Shown: piece after piece, positions 33,647-41,770 of the stretch | Layout of the letters: the number at the start of each line of letters is the position of its first letter | How positions within the stretch are numbered: position 1 is the first letter of the stretch | Origin: Hyphomonas sp. BRH_c22 | GTDB taxonomy: Bacteria; Pseudomonadota; Alphaproteobacteria; Caulobacterales; Hyphomonadaceae | Assembly: GCF_000961795.1 (NCBI RefSeq) | Contig: NZ_LADU01000071.1 | Coordinates: 1 to 48,348 of the forward strand | Length of the DNA: 48,348 bases | Direction of reading: 5' to 3' | The notes under the pieces: generated by a model | The model's input: the letters and a program-made list of their open reading frames with translations, nothing else | Told to the model about the DNA's origin: nothing | The model's database searches: none | Position numbers and translations under genes: made by a program

Positions 33647-33699
33647 TTTCCCATGGTGCACCCGGAGCGATTCGAACGCCCGACCCCCAGATTCGTAGT
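33647..33699. repeat. Right attachment repeat within tRNA-Arg(ACG)
   Basis: This is the right copy of the 53-bp direct repeat (left copy 30973-31025, one mismatch). It covers the tRNA from the anticodon loop to the CCA end plus 7 bp beyond, so the crossover was within or downstream of the anticodon loop. Confidence 0.9.
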
Positions 33700-33730
33700 C
33701 TGGTGCTCTATCCAGCTGAGCTACGGGTGC
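33654..33730 (-). tRNA. tRNA-Arg (anticodon ACG)
   Basis: The minus strand folds as a complete 77-nt tRNA. The acceptor stem is GCACCCG/CGGGTGC, the D-arm starts TAGCTCAGCTGGATAGAGC, the anticodon stem is CCAGA/TCTGG with loop CTACGAA (anticodon ACG, 33694-33696), the T-loop is GTTCGAATC, the discriminator is A, and CCA is encoded. It is the integration target of the AbiE island, which lies beyond its 3' end and restores the gene. Confidence 0.96.
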
Positions 33731-33812
33731 CTACCCAAAGAAGGCGGACACATACAGGCAGGTTTCCGCGCTTGCAAGCCTGTGTGACACGGGTTTTTGG
33801 GTAAAAATGGGC

Positions 33813-34781
33813 TCAGGGCAGTTGGGAGGCGCCCGGTTCATCCACCGTGGTACGGATCCAGTCTGAAAAAGCGCTGATTCTCGTATAGATTCCGGGGCTT
33901 TCGGCCCGGCCGCATCCGAGACCCCAGCTGACAAGGCCAACCTGCACAGGCTGGCCCGTATGGCCATAACGCACGAGCGGGCCGCCGCTGTCGCCCTGGC
34001 AGGAATCGATGAAACCGTCGCCGGCACATATCTGGGAGGCTGCATTCACCGTGACACCGGCATGGGATTCTTCCAGCCCGTACGCGTGGATAAGACGCTG
34101 GATCTGCGCCCTGCATAAGGCGTTGCTGACCGGCGGCACCCGGCCCTCGGAGAGGCGCATCGAGGGGGCGCTGAGGTGGCGGCCGGTGCGGCTGACGGCG
34201 CGTTCACCCATGCTGTCCTCTTCCCTGTTGCCGTAGCCCGCAACATAAAATTCGGACTCGTCTTCATCGGCGCCCGGCAGGGCCTGCAGGGTGGCGACGG
34301 GCCCCTCCCATTGTCCGGAGATGCGCAGGAGCGCGATGTCGGAGCCGGCCTCCGGGCGTCCGGGCTGGTAGTCGGGATGCATTTCGATCCGGTTGACCGG
34401 AAAGACCGATCCGGCGGCCATGCGGCGCAGGTCGCTGTTGCCGATGACCAGGATCAGCGGCCCGAAACGCACCAGGTTTCCATCCGCATCTGGGATGTAC
34501 TGGACAGCCCGGCCAGCCGTATCGACGCGGGCGGCTTCAACGCAATGGGCCGCCGTCAGGGCCCAGGTGTCGCTGATCATCGTCGCCCCGCACTCATGAA
34601 AGAGCGCGCTGCCCTGTATTGACTGCAGGGAGGCGATGCCGGGCCAGTTGTCAGCATTGGCATCATTGCCGCCGATGATCTGCCTTGCCGTGGCGGGCGC
34701 GGCGGACAGCCAGACGGCACACGCAAGCAGAATGGCGGTTTTCAGGATCAGGTAAGTGCGTTGCCGGGCCTGTTTCGTCAT
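33813..34781 (-). CDS. Secreted trypsin-like serine protease, paralogue 1
   Basis: This 322-aa S1-family protease has the catalytic residues His79 (LTAAHCVE), Asp148 (GSDIALL) and Ser265 (DSCQGDSGGPLV). Asp259 six residues before the serine predicts cleavage after Arg/Lys. A long N-terminal signal (LILKTAILLACAVWLSAAPATA) is followed almost directly by IIGG (35-38), so there is hardly any propeptide. GAGGGA precedes the ATG at 34781; the frame continues upstream without signal. It lies 69 bp downstream of its paralogue, and the two share segments such as MASMQSVQG/IASLQSIQG, SRTGRHLSAP and SWGLGCGRAESPG, a clear tandem duplication. Confidence 0.92.
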   Translation of the reverse strand: MTKQARQRTYLILKTAILLACAVWLSAAPATARQIIGGNDANADNWPGIASLQSIQGSALFHECGATMISDTWALTAAHCVEAARVDTAGRAVQYIPDADGNLVRFGPLILVIGNSDLRRMAAGSVFPVNRIEMHPDYQPGRPEAGSDIALLRISGQWEGPVATLQALPGADEDESEFYVAGYGNREEDSMGERAVSRTGRHLSAPSMRLSEGRVPPVSNALCRAQIQRLIHAYGLEESHAGVTVNAASQICAGDGFIDSCQGDSGGPLVRYGHTGQPVQVGLVSWGLGCGRAESPGIYTRISAFSDWIRTTVDEPGASQLP

Positions 34782-34850
34782 GTCTTGTCCCTCACACCCC
34801 GACCATACGCCCACTTTGACACTGTTCCAATGCGGGTGTGAGGGGCGGCG

Positions 34851-35786
34851 TCAGGGGGGTGTGAGGGGCGCGATGCCGGTGGTGGCGGATATCCAGTCGG
34901 CATAGGCGGCGACGCGCATGTAGACGCCCGGGCTCTCTGCACGGCCACACCCGAGGCCCCAGCTGACAACACCCACCTGGACCGGCGGCTCCTCCGCGCC
35001 GCGCTGCACCAGCGGGCCGCCGCTGTCGCCCTGGCAGGAGTCCGAATAGCCTGTCCCCGCACACATCTGCCATTCCGGCGAAACGGTCACGCCGTCATAT
35101 TCCGCGCCGTAGTCATAGGTTTCGATGAGGGTTTCGATCTGGGCCTTGCAGGTTTCAGGGTCGACTTCGGGCACGTCGCCTTCCTGCAGCACCATCATCG
35201 GCGCGCTGAGGTGGCGCCCGCTGCGGCTGACCGCTTCCTGTCCCGCCGCCTGCTCGCCTGACTTGCCATAGCCGGCGACCAGCAATGACGACCAGGGCTC
35301 GGCCATCGCAGCTGCGTCGCCCGTGAGGCCGTCCAGCCGGGCGACCGGCCCCTTCCATCTGCCGTCAATGTTCAGGAGCGCCAGGTCGTGGCCCCGTTCA
35401 GGATAGCCGCGCGTGTAGCCCGGATGCACGGTGATGCCCTTGACGAGGAAAACGGAATCCTTTGCCACCCGGCGCAGGTCACCTGCGCCGACGGTGACAG
35501 TGATCGGGCCAAAGCGCACCAGACGGCCGTCTTCATCCGGCACGTATTGTATGGCACGGCGGCCACCCTCGATACGGGCCGTCTCGACACAATGGGCTGC
35601 GGTGATGGCCCAGCTTTCGGCAATCATCGTGGCGCCGCACTCGTGATAGATCGAGCGCCCCTGCACCGATTGCATCGACGCCATGCCGGGCCAGTCTGCC
35701 GGATCGGCATCGCGGCCCGCGACGACACAGGCTGTGGCGAACGCCAGCGTCCCGAACGCGAAGCCCCATTTGGTGAATGATCTCAT
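34851..35786 (-). CDS. Secreted trypsin-like serine protease, paralogue 2
   Basis: This 311-aa S1-family protease has His65, Asp134 and Ser255, and the specificity Asp249 gives trypsin-like preference. The signal sequence (MRSFTKWGFAFGTLAFATAC) runs directly into VVAG at residue 21. The new N-terminus that S1 enzymes need for activation could thus be set by export processing rather than by a propeptide cleavage. The residue just before is Cys20, so lipidation is another possibility, though the lipobox is poor. The start codon overlaps the stop of the P1 peptidase gene (ATGA), with AAGGGGGG as ribosome site inside that gene, so the two are translationally coupled. Confidence 0.92.
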   Translation of the reverse strand: MRSFTKWGFAFGTLAFATACVVAGRDADPADWPGMASMQSVQGRSIYHECGATMIAESWAITAAHCVETARIEGGRRAIQYVPDEDGRLVRFGPITVTVGAGDLRRVAKDSVFLVKGITVHPGYTRGYPERGHDLALLNIDGRWKGPVARLDGLTGDAAAMAEPWSSLLVAGYGKSGEQAAGQEAVSRSGRHLSAPMMVLQEGDVPEVDPETCKAQIETLIETYDYGAEYDGVTVSPEWQMCAGTGYSDSCQGDSGGPLVQRGAEEPPVQVGVVSWGLGCGRAESPGVYMRVAAYADWISATTGIAPLTPP

Positions 35787-36784
35787 GCGGTTCCCCCCTT
35801 GGCCTTGCCTGCAGTATACACGCCCCGTGCAATCGCGCGCGCCAAAGTGCTGGCGGCAAGTTCGCCGATTCGTGCGACCGCTGCCGGCGCCGCCTCGGGC
35901 AATGCACGCTTGCCCGTCGCCAGCACGAAGACGGCGTCCCCGTCAAAGGGCGCAAAGACAGGCCGGATCGCGCGGGAAAAGCCCGACAGCGCCATCTGCG
36001 CGACCCGCTTGGCCTGATCGGGCGTCAGGTTCGCATCGGTGGCAATGCAGGCGATTGTCGTGTTCTGGCCGAGGGCCGGGTTCATCTTGGCGGCGCCCCA
36101 GTCTTCCGGGTCCATTGCAAAATCGGCTGGCGGGCGCACGCCGCCAAACTCGCCGTCGATCTCGTACGGCCAGGCCCAGAAGGTCTCCGTGCCGGGCATG
36201 TAGACAGAACCATAGCAATTGACCGCCGCGATGGCGCCAATCGTGAACTTGTCCTTTGTGATGATACTGGCCGAACCGGTACCACCGAGGTGGGCCCCGG
36301 CAGCCGCGCCGAACCCGGCCCCGGCCCGGCCCAGCCTGAACGTGTGGGAGGCGGTATCATATGCCTTGCGTCCGAGCGCCGCGTAGGGCGAGGTGTCGCC
36401 CCAGTCCTTGTTGCCGCCATTGGCAAGGTCATAGAGGATGGCCGAGGGTACGATGGGTGACTTGGGCACGGTTGGCAGGTCGATCAGGCCGAACCCGCGC
36501 CCCGCCTGTTTGAGACCAGCCGCCACGCCATCAGCCGCGGCAAGGCCAAAGGCGCTGCCGCCCGAGAGGACAATCGCATCCACCGCATCGACCAGGGTGC
36601 CGCCCGCCAGCAGGTCTGTCTCGCGTGTGCCGGGCCCACCGCCTGCGACACAGACGGCCGCGACAAGCGGCTTGTCAGCGAGAATCACCGTTGCCCCCGT
36701 GCGCACCGAAATGTCTTCAGCCTGCCCAACCTTAATGCCGGAGACGTCTGTAATCAGGTTCTTCGCACCCGGTCTGGCCATCAT
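35783..36784 (-). CDS. P1/S58-family peptidase (DmpA/NylC-like N-terminal nucleophile hydrolase)
   Basis: This 333-aa protein self-cleaves before Thr242 in GQNTTIACIATD, the pattern of NylC-type 6-aminohexanoate oligomer hydrolases and of DmpA aminopeptidases. The product is a two-chain amidase. Family stretches include TDVSGIKVGQAED, AGGGPGTRETDLL and LSGGSAFGLAAADGV. Members release N-terminal amino acids, beta-aminopeptides or nylon oligomers; which applies here cannot be read. There is no signal peptide, so it is probably cytoplasmic, although its coupled neighbour is secreted. It is divergent from the gamma-glutamyltransferase gene. A second ATG at 36781 is an equivalent start. Confidence 0.9.
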   Translation of the reverse strand: MMARPGAKNLITDVSGIKVGQAEDISVRTGATVILADKPLVAAVCVAGGGPGTRETDLLAGGTLVDAVDAIVLSGGSAFGLAAADGVAAGLKQAGRGFGLIDLPTVPKSPIVPSAILYDLANGGNKDWGDTSPYAALGRKAYDTASHTFRLGRAGAGFGAAAGAHLGGTGSASIITKDKFTIGAIAAVNCYGSVYMPGTETFWAWPYEIDGEFGGVRPPADFAMDPEDWGAAKMNPALGQNTTIACIATDANLTPDQAKRVAQMALSGFSRAIRPVFAPFDGDAVFVLATGKRALPEAAPAAVARIGELAASTLARAIARGVYTAGKAKGGTA

Positions 36785-36859
36785 GTCTGCCCTTGTCTTT
36801 CCATTCGCGTACCAGTCTCATAAGGTCAGCCGGACACCGCGCCAAGCAAAGGGTTTTTC

Positions 36860-38689
36860 ATGTTTCGCTGCTACTCCTCATCTTCCCGCTCCCTGACACT
36901 GCCATTCATGGCCCTGGCAGGGATGGCTTTGGCCGCCTGCGCGCCCGCCAAGGACACGACAACAGCAACGGCTGACGCCGCGCGCAAAGCCGCCGAGGAG
37001 GCTGAGGCGCTGAGCCCGCCGCTGGGCGATCTCAGCTGGACCAAGGGCGCCATGGTGGCCGCGGCCAATCCGCTGGCGGTCGAGGCGGGCCTCGAAGTGA
37101 TGCGCAATGGCGGTAACGCGATTGATGCGGCCATCGCCGTCCATGCGGTTCTGGGCCTTGTCGAACCGGAAAGCTCCGGCATCGGGGGCGGCGCCTTCTT
37201 GGTCTATTACGACCGCGCCCGCGACGAGCTGACCGTTTTTGACGGCCGCGAAATGGCACCGGCCTCCACCACGCCGGAGCATTTCATCAAGGACGGCGAG
37301 GTCATGGGCTTCATCGATGCCTGGCAATCGGGCCGTTCTGTCGGCGTGCCGGGCCAGGTGGCCCTTTACAAGACAGCGCATGACGCGGCCGGAACCGGCG
37401 ACTGGGCGGCTAATTTCGCGCCGGCCATCAAGCTGGCAGAAGAAGGCTTTCCCGTTTCGCCGAAACTGGCCGAGACGCTGGCCTCTGAACGGTTGCGCAG
37501 CTTTATCCGGCTGGACGACAATCCTGTCACGGCCGCCTATTTCTATCCGGACGGCAATCCGCTGCCGGTCGGCTTCGTGCGCGACAACCCGGATTATACC
37601 GCGACGCTGAAAGCCATTGCCGCTGAGGGCCCGAGCGCCTTCTACAAGGGCGATATTGCCGCTGGCATCGTTGCCGCCACCAATGAGGGGCCCGAAGGCG
37701 GCAACATGACGCTGGAAGACCTGTCCAATTACACCGTCCAGAAGCGGCCGGCCCTCTGCGGCACGCTGCCGACCGGCTACAGGATCTGTTCGGCCCCGCC
37801 GCCAAGCTCGGGAGGCATCACGCAGAACGCGATCATGGGACTGTACGACCAGATGAAGCCCGGTCCGAACATGCGCGTTTCGGAAGACTATTATCTGCGG
37901 ATTTTCGTCGACGCGCAGCGCCTCGCCTATGCCGACCGCGATCATTATGTCGCTGACGCGGACCATGTCACGGTTCCGGCCGCCGACCTGATCAATCCTG
38001 ATTACCTGAAAGTGCGCGCGACCGAGGCCTTCGCACCGGAGGCCCATGCGACACCGGGCGATCCCGGCGTGGCGCTCGGCCGTGACCCGATGATCGGCAT
38101 GTGGGGCCAGGACAAGACCGAGCACCAGCCCGGCACGACGCACATTTCGATCATCGACACGGACGGCAATGCAGTGGCGATGACGGCGACCGTGGAGGCC
38201 GCCTTCGGCTCGTCACGCATGACGCACGGCTTCCTGCTGAACAACCAGCTGACGGACTTCTCACGGGCACCGACAGCGGGCGGCCAGCCGGTGGCGAACG
38301 CCCCGGCGGCCGGAAAACGCCCGCGCAGCTCGATGTCGCCGACACTGGTTTTCGATGCGGAGGGTGACCTGTTCATGGTGACCGGCTCGCCGGGCGGCAA
38401 TTCGATCGTCGCCTATGTCGCGAAGACGCTTGTCGGCGTCCTAGAATGGGGCCTGACGGCGCAGGAAGCGGTCGACCGGCCGAACATCATCGCACGCGGC
38501 GACACGGTGGGCGTTGAAGTGGACCGCGAAGGCGGCCCGGAATCGGCCGAGACGCTTCGCAACATGGGCTATACGGTTGAAGAGCGCACGGGTGAGAATT
38601 CGGGCCTGCATGTGATTGTCGTGCGTGACAGTGGCCTTGAAGGCGCGGCGGACCCGCGCCGTGAAGGCATTGCGAAGAAGCTGGAATAG
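36860..38689 (+). CDS. ggt: Gamma-glutamyltransferase, lipoprotein form
   Basis: This 609-aa enzyme hydrolyses or transfers the gamma-glutamyl group of glutathione and related peptides after self-cleavage before Thr426 in GTTHISIID. Other signatures are RNGGNAIDAAIAVHAVLGLVEPESSGIGGGAF, the PPSSGGI loop and TGSPGGNSI in the small subunit. The N-terminus (LTLPFMALAGMALAACAPA) has a lipobox LAAC, so the enzyme is probably membrane-anchored in the periplasm instead of soluble as in E. coli. It is divergent from the P1 peptidase, and the group may act together in peptide or glutathione salvage. Confidence 0.94.
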   Translation: MFRCYSSSSRSLTLPFMALAGMALAACAPAKDTTTATADAARKAAEEAEALSPPLGDLSWTKGAMVAAANPLAVEAGLEVMRNGGNAIDAAIAVHAVLGLVEPESSGIGGGAFLVYYDRARDELTVFDGREMAPASTTPEHFIKDGEVMGFIDAWQSGRSVGVPGQVALYKTAHDAAGTGDWAANFAPAIKLAEEGFPVSPKLAETLASERLRSFIRLDDNPVTAAYFYPDGNPLPVGFVRDNPDYTATLKAIAAEGPSAFYKGDIAAGIVAATNEGPEGGNMTLEDLSNYTVQKRPALCGTLPTGYRICSAPPPSSGGITQNAIMGLYDQMKPGPNMRVSEDYYLRIFVDAQRLAYADRDHYVADADHVTVPAADLINPDYLKVRATEAFAPEAHATPGDPGVALGRDPMIGMWGQDKTEHQPGTTHISIIDTDGNAVAMTATVEAAFGSSRMTHGFLLNNQLTDFSRAPTAGGQPVANAPAAGKRPRSSMSPTLVFDAEGDLFMVTGSPGGNSIVAYVAKTLVGVLEWGLTAQEAVDRPNIIARGDTVGVEVDREGGPESAETLRNMGYTVEERTGENSGLHVIVVRDSGLEGAADPRREGIAKKLE

Positions 38690-38700
38690 AGACTGTTACG

Positions 38701-38795
38701 AGGAGGCTCGTCCTTCGACTTCGCTCAGGATGAGCCTCCTCTCAGGCATGCTGGACCAAGCCCGCGCCCGCCCTTCGACTTCGCTCAGGGTGAGC
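38701..38795. repeat. Two copies of a CTTCGACTTCGCTCAGG repeat and an inverted repeat after ggt
   Basis: CCTTCGACTTCGCTCAGG followed by RTGAGC occurs at 38712-38735 and 38772-38795 with one base change. The first copy is enclosed by AGGAGGCTC/GAGCCTCCT (38701-38709 with 38732-38740), forming a stem-loop that may also stop ggt transcription. Such CTTCGAC-type repeats are widely dispersed in many GC-rich genomes. Confidence 0.65.
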
Positions 38796-38823
38796 GCTCC
38801 GGAACGAGGTGGCGGAGGAATTG

Positions 38824-39411
38824 ATGGCCAAGCTCTATTTTTCCTATGCAGCGATGAATGCCGGCAAGTCGACGATCCTGTTGCAGGCGGCGCACAATTA
38901 CCGTGAGCGGGGCATGGATGTGCTGTTGCTGACGTCTGAACTCTATGGCGGGACGAAAGACGGGCATATCTCGTCGCGCATCGGCATCAGTGCCGAGGCG
39001 GTGCTTTATTCGCGCGATGTGGACCTGTTCGCCCTGGTGCAGGCGGCGATGGACAGGGGGCGCCTCGATGCGGTCTTCGTGGACGAGGCGCAGTTCCTGA
39101 CCAAGGAACAGGTCTGGCAGCTGGCGCGGGTGAGCGATCATCTGCGCGTGCCGGTGCTGGCCTTTGGCCTGCGCACCGATTTCCGGGGCGAGCTGTTCGA
39201 GGGATCTGCCGCCCTGCTGGCGATTGCCGACAACCTGCGCGAAATCCGCACGATCTGCGACTGCGGCAGCAAGGCCACGATGGTCGTGCGCCTCGGGCCG
39301 GACGGCAAGGCGTTGACCGAAGGCGACCAGGTGTCGATCGAGAAGACGACTTATATCTCGCTCTGCCGCCGCCACTGGGAAGAACGCATGGGCCGTTTCC
39401 CCGTGGCCTGA
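38824..39411 (+). CDS. tdk: Thymidine kinase
   Basis: This 195-aa type II thymidine kinase phosphorylates thymidine with ATP in the salvage pathway. The P-loop is NAGKSTILLQ at residues 12-21, the catalytic Glu lies in VFVDEAQFL, the lasso region follows (AFGLRTDFRGELFEGS), and a zinc site is formed by CDCG and CRRH. The ATG at 38824 follows GGAGGAATTG, a clear ribosome site, whereas an upstream in-frame GTG has none. The gene looks complete. Confidence 0.95.
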   Translation: MAKLYFSYAAMNAGKSTILLQAAHNYRERGMDVLLLTSELYGGTKDGHISSRIGISAEAVLYSRDVDLFALVQAAMDRGRLDAVFVDEAQFLTKEQVWQLARVSDHLRVPVLAFGLRTDFRGELFEGSAALLAIADNLREIRTICDCGSKATMVVRLGPDGKALTEGDQVSIEKTTYISLCRRHWEERMGRFPVA

Positions 39412-39525
39412 GGTCGCAGGTCTGGTGCCGCTTTATCCGGCGGCGAGCGTCATCCTAACGTCGCAAATATGCGGCTGGCTGGCCGACGCAGTCCCCGGGA
39501 AAGCCAAACGCGGATACAGTCCCAG

Positions 39526-40575
39526 ATGGAGACAGACATATCCTTTGCCCGCCTCGTCCTCGCCGGTGCTTCCGCCATCCTGCTTGCCGCCTGCGCCACT
39601 GTTGCGCCAGTGCCAACCGTGCCCGTCATGGTGACCGCGGAAACCGCTCCGGCTGGGGCAACGGGTGATGCGGCTGATGATCCGGCTGTGTGGCGCCATC
39701 CCGCTGACCCCGCGCAATCGCTTACTCTTGGTACGAACAAACAGGAAGGCCTGGTCGTGCACGCCCTCGACGGCTCCGAGCGCCAGCGCCTGCCGATCGG
39801 GCCGATCAACAATGTCGACGTGCGCGAGGTACCCGGTTCGGCCCATGACATCGCCGTTGCCAGCAACGACACGCAGGGCATTTCGGTCTTCTCGATTGAC
39901 CGCACCACAGGCGAAGTGAAGCACGTCAATGATGTGCCGACCGGCAAGACCGAACCCTATGGCATCTGCCTCGGGCTGGATGAGGGCGCGGGGCTTGCGG
40001 GTGTCACCTACAAGGACGGAACGGTCGAACTCTGGCAGCTGAACGGCGAAGAAGACGGTTTCACGGGCACGCTGGCGCGCAGCGCGATACTGGCCACGCA
40101 GCTGGAAGGGTGCGTGTTCGATGAGGTCAACGGCACGCTGGTGATCGGCGAAGAGGGCCATGGTGTCTGGAGCCTTGCCTACAAGGATGCCGCTTCGGCT
40201 CCTGCCGAAATAGACACGATCGCCGCCAATAATGGACTGGTCGCCGATGTCGAAGGCGTCTCCATCTGGCGCGGCCAAGACGGCAAGGGCTGGATCGTCG
40301 CCTCCGCGCAGGCAGCCGATCGCTATGTTGTGTACGAGCGTCAGGCACCACATGCAGTGATGGGCGTGTTCACGCTGACCGCCAATACGCAAGCCGGTAT
40401 CGACAAGGTCACGCACACGGATGTGTTTTCGGGCGCCCTGCCCGGCTATCCGCGCGGCCTGCTCGTGGTGCAGGACGATGGCAATCCGAAACCGGAACGG
40501 GACCAGAATTTCAAGCTCGTTGACTGGTCGTCCGTGGAAGCAGCACTTGGTTTGCCGGTACTTGCCGCCGACTAG
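39526..40575 (+). CDS. Beta-propeller phytase-like lipoprotein
   Basis: The protein has 349 aa from the ATG at 39526, opening into a lipoprotein signal (FARLVLAGASAILLAACATV, lipobox LAAC). The mature part matches 3-phytases of the six-bladed propeller type: DAADDPAVWRHPADPAQSLTLGTNKQEGLVVHALDG, TEPYGICLGLD, LEGCVFDEVNGTLVIGEEGHGVW and ADVEGVSIWRGQDGKGWIVASAQAADRYVVYER. Such enzymes release phosphate from calcium phytate outside the cytoplasm. Acidic residues that bind calcium are largely present, but activity is inferred. There is no phosphate-regulated motif that I can identify upstream. Confidence 0.85.
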   Translation: METDISFARLVLAGASAILLAACATVAPVPTVPVMVTAETAPAGATGDAADDPAVWRHPADPAQSLTLGTNKQEGLVVHALDGSERQRLPIGPINNVDVREVPGSAHDIAVASNDTQGISVFSIDRTTGEVKHVNDVPTGKTEPYGICLGLDEGAGLAGVTYKDGTVELWQLNGEEDGFTGTLARSAILATQLEGCVFDEVNGTLVIGEEGHGVWSLAYKDAASAPAEIDTIAANNGLVADVEGVSIWRGQDGKGWIVASAQAADRYVVYERQAPHAVMGVFTLTANTQAGIDKVTHTDVFSGALPGYPRGLLVVQDDGNPKPERDQNFKLVDWSSVEAALGLPVLAAD

Positions 40576-40581
40576 GCCGGG

Positions 40582-41166
40582 TCAGGACGGGAGGCCGCCG
40601 AACAGGATCGGGTCGCGGAGCGCCGCCCCGTAATTGCAATTGGCCAGCCCGGCGAGACCGAGGGCATGGATTTCCCCGTCAAGCTGGCCGGCATCCTCAC
40701 ATTCGAAGGCGAGCGAGGCATGGGCGCGTCCGTCACATTCCGCCCGGGTGATTTCGGCGCGCAGGCCGTTTGCCATGTGCTTGCGCCGGATCTTGTCGAC
40801 ATGACGGATGTCGGCTGCCCCGGCCAGGGCCTCGCGCAGGGAATCGGGGCTGGCGCAGGCCGAGGTATCAATATCGGGAAACAGACCTGCCAGCAGGGTC
40901 AGGGACGGCGCAGCCAAGGGAAACGGATCACTGAAAACCGGATGCCAGCGCTCCAGCAGGCCCCGTACGCCCAGCCGCGCTTTCAGCTCCAGCACCGTGC
41001 CGCCTCGCAGCTTGGGCATCAGGTCGGTACGGCCGGGAGCGAGGAGATAGATGTCTGTCCGCGCTTCCGTGTCCCCGAATGCCAGCCGGCTTTCGAGGCG
41101 CCGGGCATGCGTGTCAAAGGCATTCGGCCAGCAGCGGAATTCGAAACGCGGCGGCTTAGCTGTCAT
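40582..41166 (-). CDS. Hypothetical protein, CYTH-like features
   Basis: This 194-aa cytosolic protein has the sequence TDIYLLAPGRTDLMPKLRGGTVLELKARLGVRGLLERWHPV. It resembles the basic and acidic strand pattern (K-x-R, E-x-K) of CYTH/VTC triphosphate-tunnel enzymes, while later strands (ADIRHVDKIRRKHMANGLRAEITRAECDGRAHASLAFE) keep the alternation. The family assignment is tentative. The ATG at 41166 lies inside the last codons of the MgtC-family gene (overlap about 11 nt, AACGAGG before it), so the two genes are translated together. Confidence 0.55.
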   Translation of the reverse strand: MTAKPPRFEFRCWPNAFDTHARRLESRLAFGDTEARTDIYLLAPGRTDLMPKLRGGTVLELKARLGVRGLLERWHPVFSDPFPLAAPSLTLLAGLFPDIDTSACASPDSLREALAGAADIRHVDKIRRKHMANGLRAEITRAECDGRAHASLAFECEDAGQLDGEIHALGLAGLANCNYGAALRDPILFGGLPS

Positions 41167-41665
41167 CCTCGTTCCCTTCATTTCCAATCGGCGGTTTGCC
41201 GAATAAACGGCTTTCGAGAAGACGTACAGGCAGCAGGACGATAATGGCAAGCAGGCTGCCAAGGATGGCGACGGTCAGGTATCCCGCACCGCTGGCCAGC
41301 CCGACGGCGCCGGCAAGCCACATCCCCGCCCCAGTCGTCAGGCCCCTCACTGAGCCACGGGACTGTAGGATGGTTCCGGCCGCAAGGAAGGCGACACCGG
41401 CGGTCACAGCCTCCACGACGCGGATCGGGTCAAGCTGGGTCTGACGGCCGCCGGCCCCGAAGGTCTCAATCATTTCAATCGCGATGATCGTGAAGACCGC
41501 GGCCGCCAGCGCCGTCAGCATGTGGGTGCGCAGCCCGGCCGGGCGGTCACGGGCCTCCCGGTCTATGCCTATGACAAGACCCAGGCCGCACGCCACCAGC
41601 AAGCGCAGCAGGATCACCGCAAGCGGGAGGTGTGTATCAAAGGACGTGGCAAGAATCTCATGCAT
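41156..41665 (-). CDS. MgtC/SapB-family membrane protein
   Basis: This 169-aa protein has four to five hydrophobic segments and the family signature LRLLVACGLGLVIGIDREARDRPAGLRTHMLTALAAAVFTI, followed by DPIRVVEAVTAGVAFLAAGTIL and GLTTGAGMWLAGAVGLASGAGYL. MgtC proteins affect magnesium adaptation and ATP synthase in pathogens; in free-living bacteria the role is unclear. It lacks the C-terminal ACT-like domain of Salmonella MgtC and is of the shorter SapB type. The downstream gene overlaps its end. Confidence 0.9.
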   Translation of the reverse strand: MHEILATSFDTHLPLAVILLRLLVACGLGLVIGIDREARDRPAGLRTHMLTALAAAVFTIIAIEMIETFGAGGRQTQLDPIRVVEAVTAGVAFLAAGTILQSRGSVRGLTTGAGMWLAGAVGLASGAGYLTVAILGSLLAIIVLLPVRLLESRLFGKPPIGNEGNEDDS

Positions 41666-41770
41666 TGTGCGCCTTCCAATACGGGCACTCTATGCAACGC
41701 GCCAGGAGCGCAGGGGTTTCGCGCCGGCGCGGGTTCAGGCCGCGCGCGGTTGGCGGCAGGGCAGGGACCG

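Larger units (their letters stand above)
30973..33699. mobile_element. 2.7-kb genomic island in tRNA-Arg(ACG) carrying an AbiE system, no integrase
   Basis: The island is bounded by 53-bp direct repeats derived from the 3' half of the tRNA-Arg gene, which is intact at the right end. The content is AbiEi, AbiEii and an excisionase-like HTH gene. TGTGGGCA occurs at 31155, 33587 and 33598, near both ends, as expected for integrase arm-type sites. No tyrosine or serine recombinase gene can be found. It is either a decayed element or one mobilised by an integrase supplied in trans. Confidence 0.8.

Noticed and set aside
38712..38795. The two CTTCGACTTCGCTCAGG copies as ends of a mobile element
   Set aside because: Only 36 bp separate them and no gene lies between; the sequence is a generic dispersed repeat.
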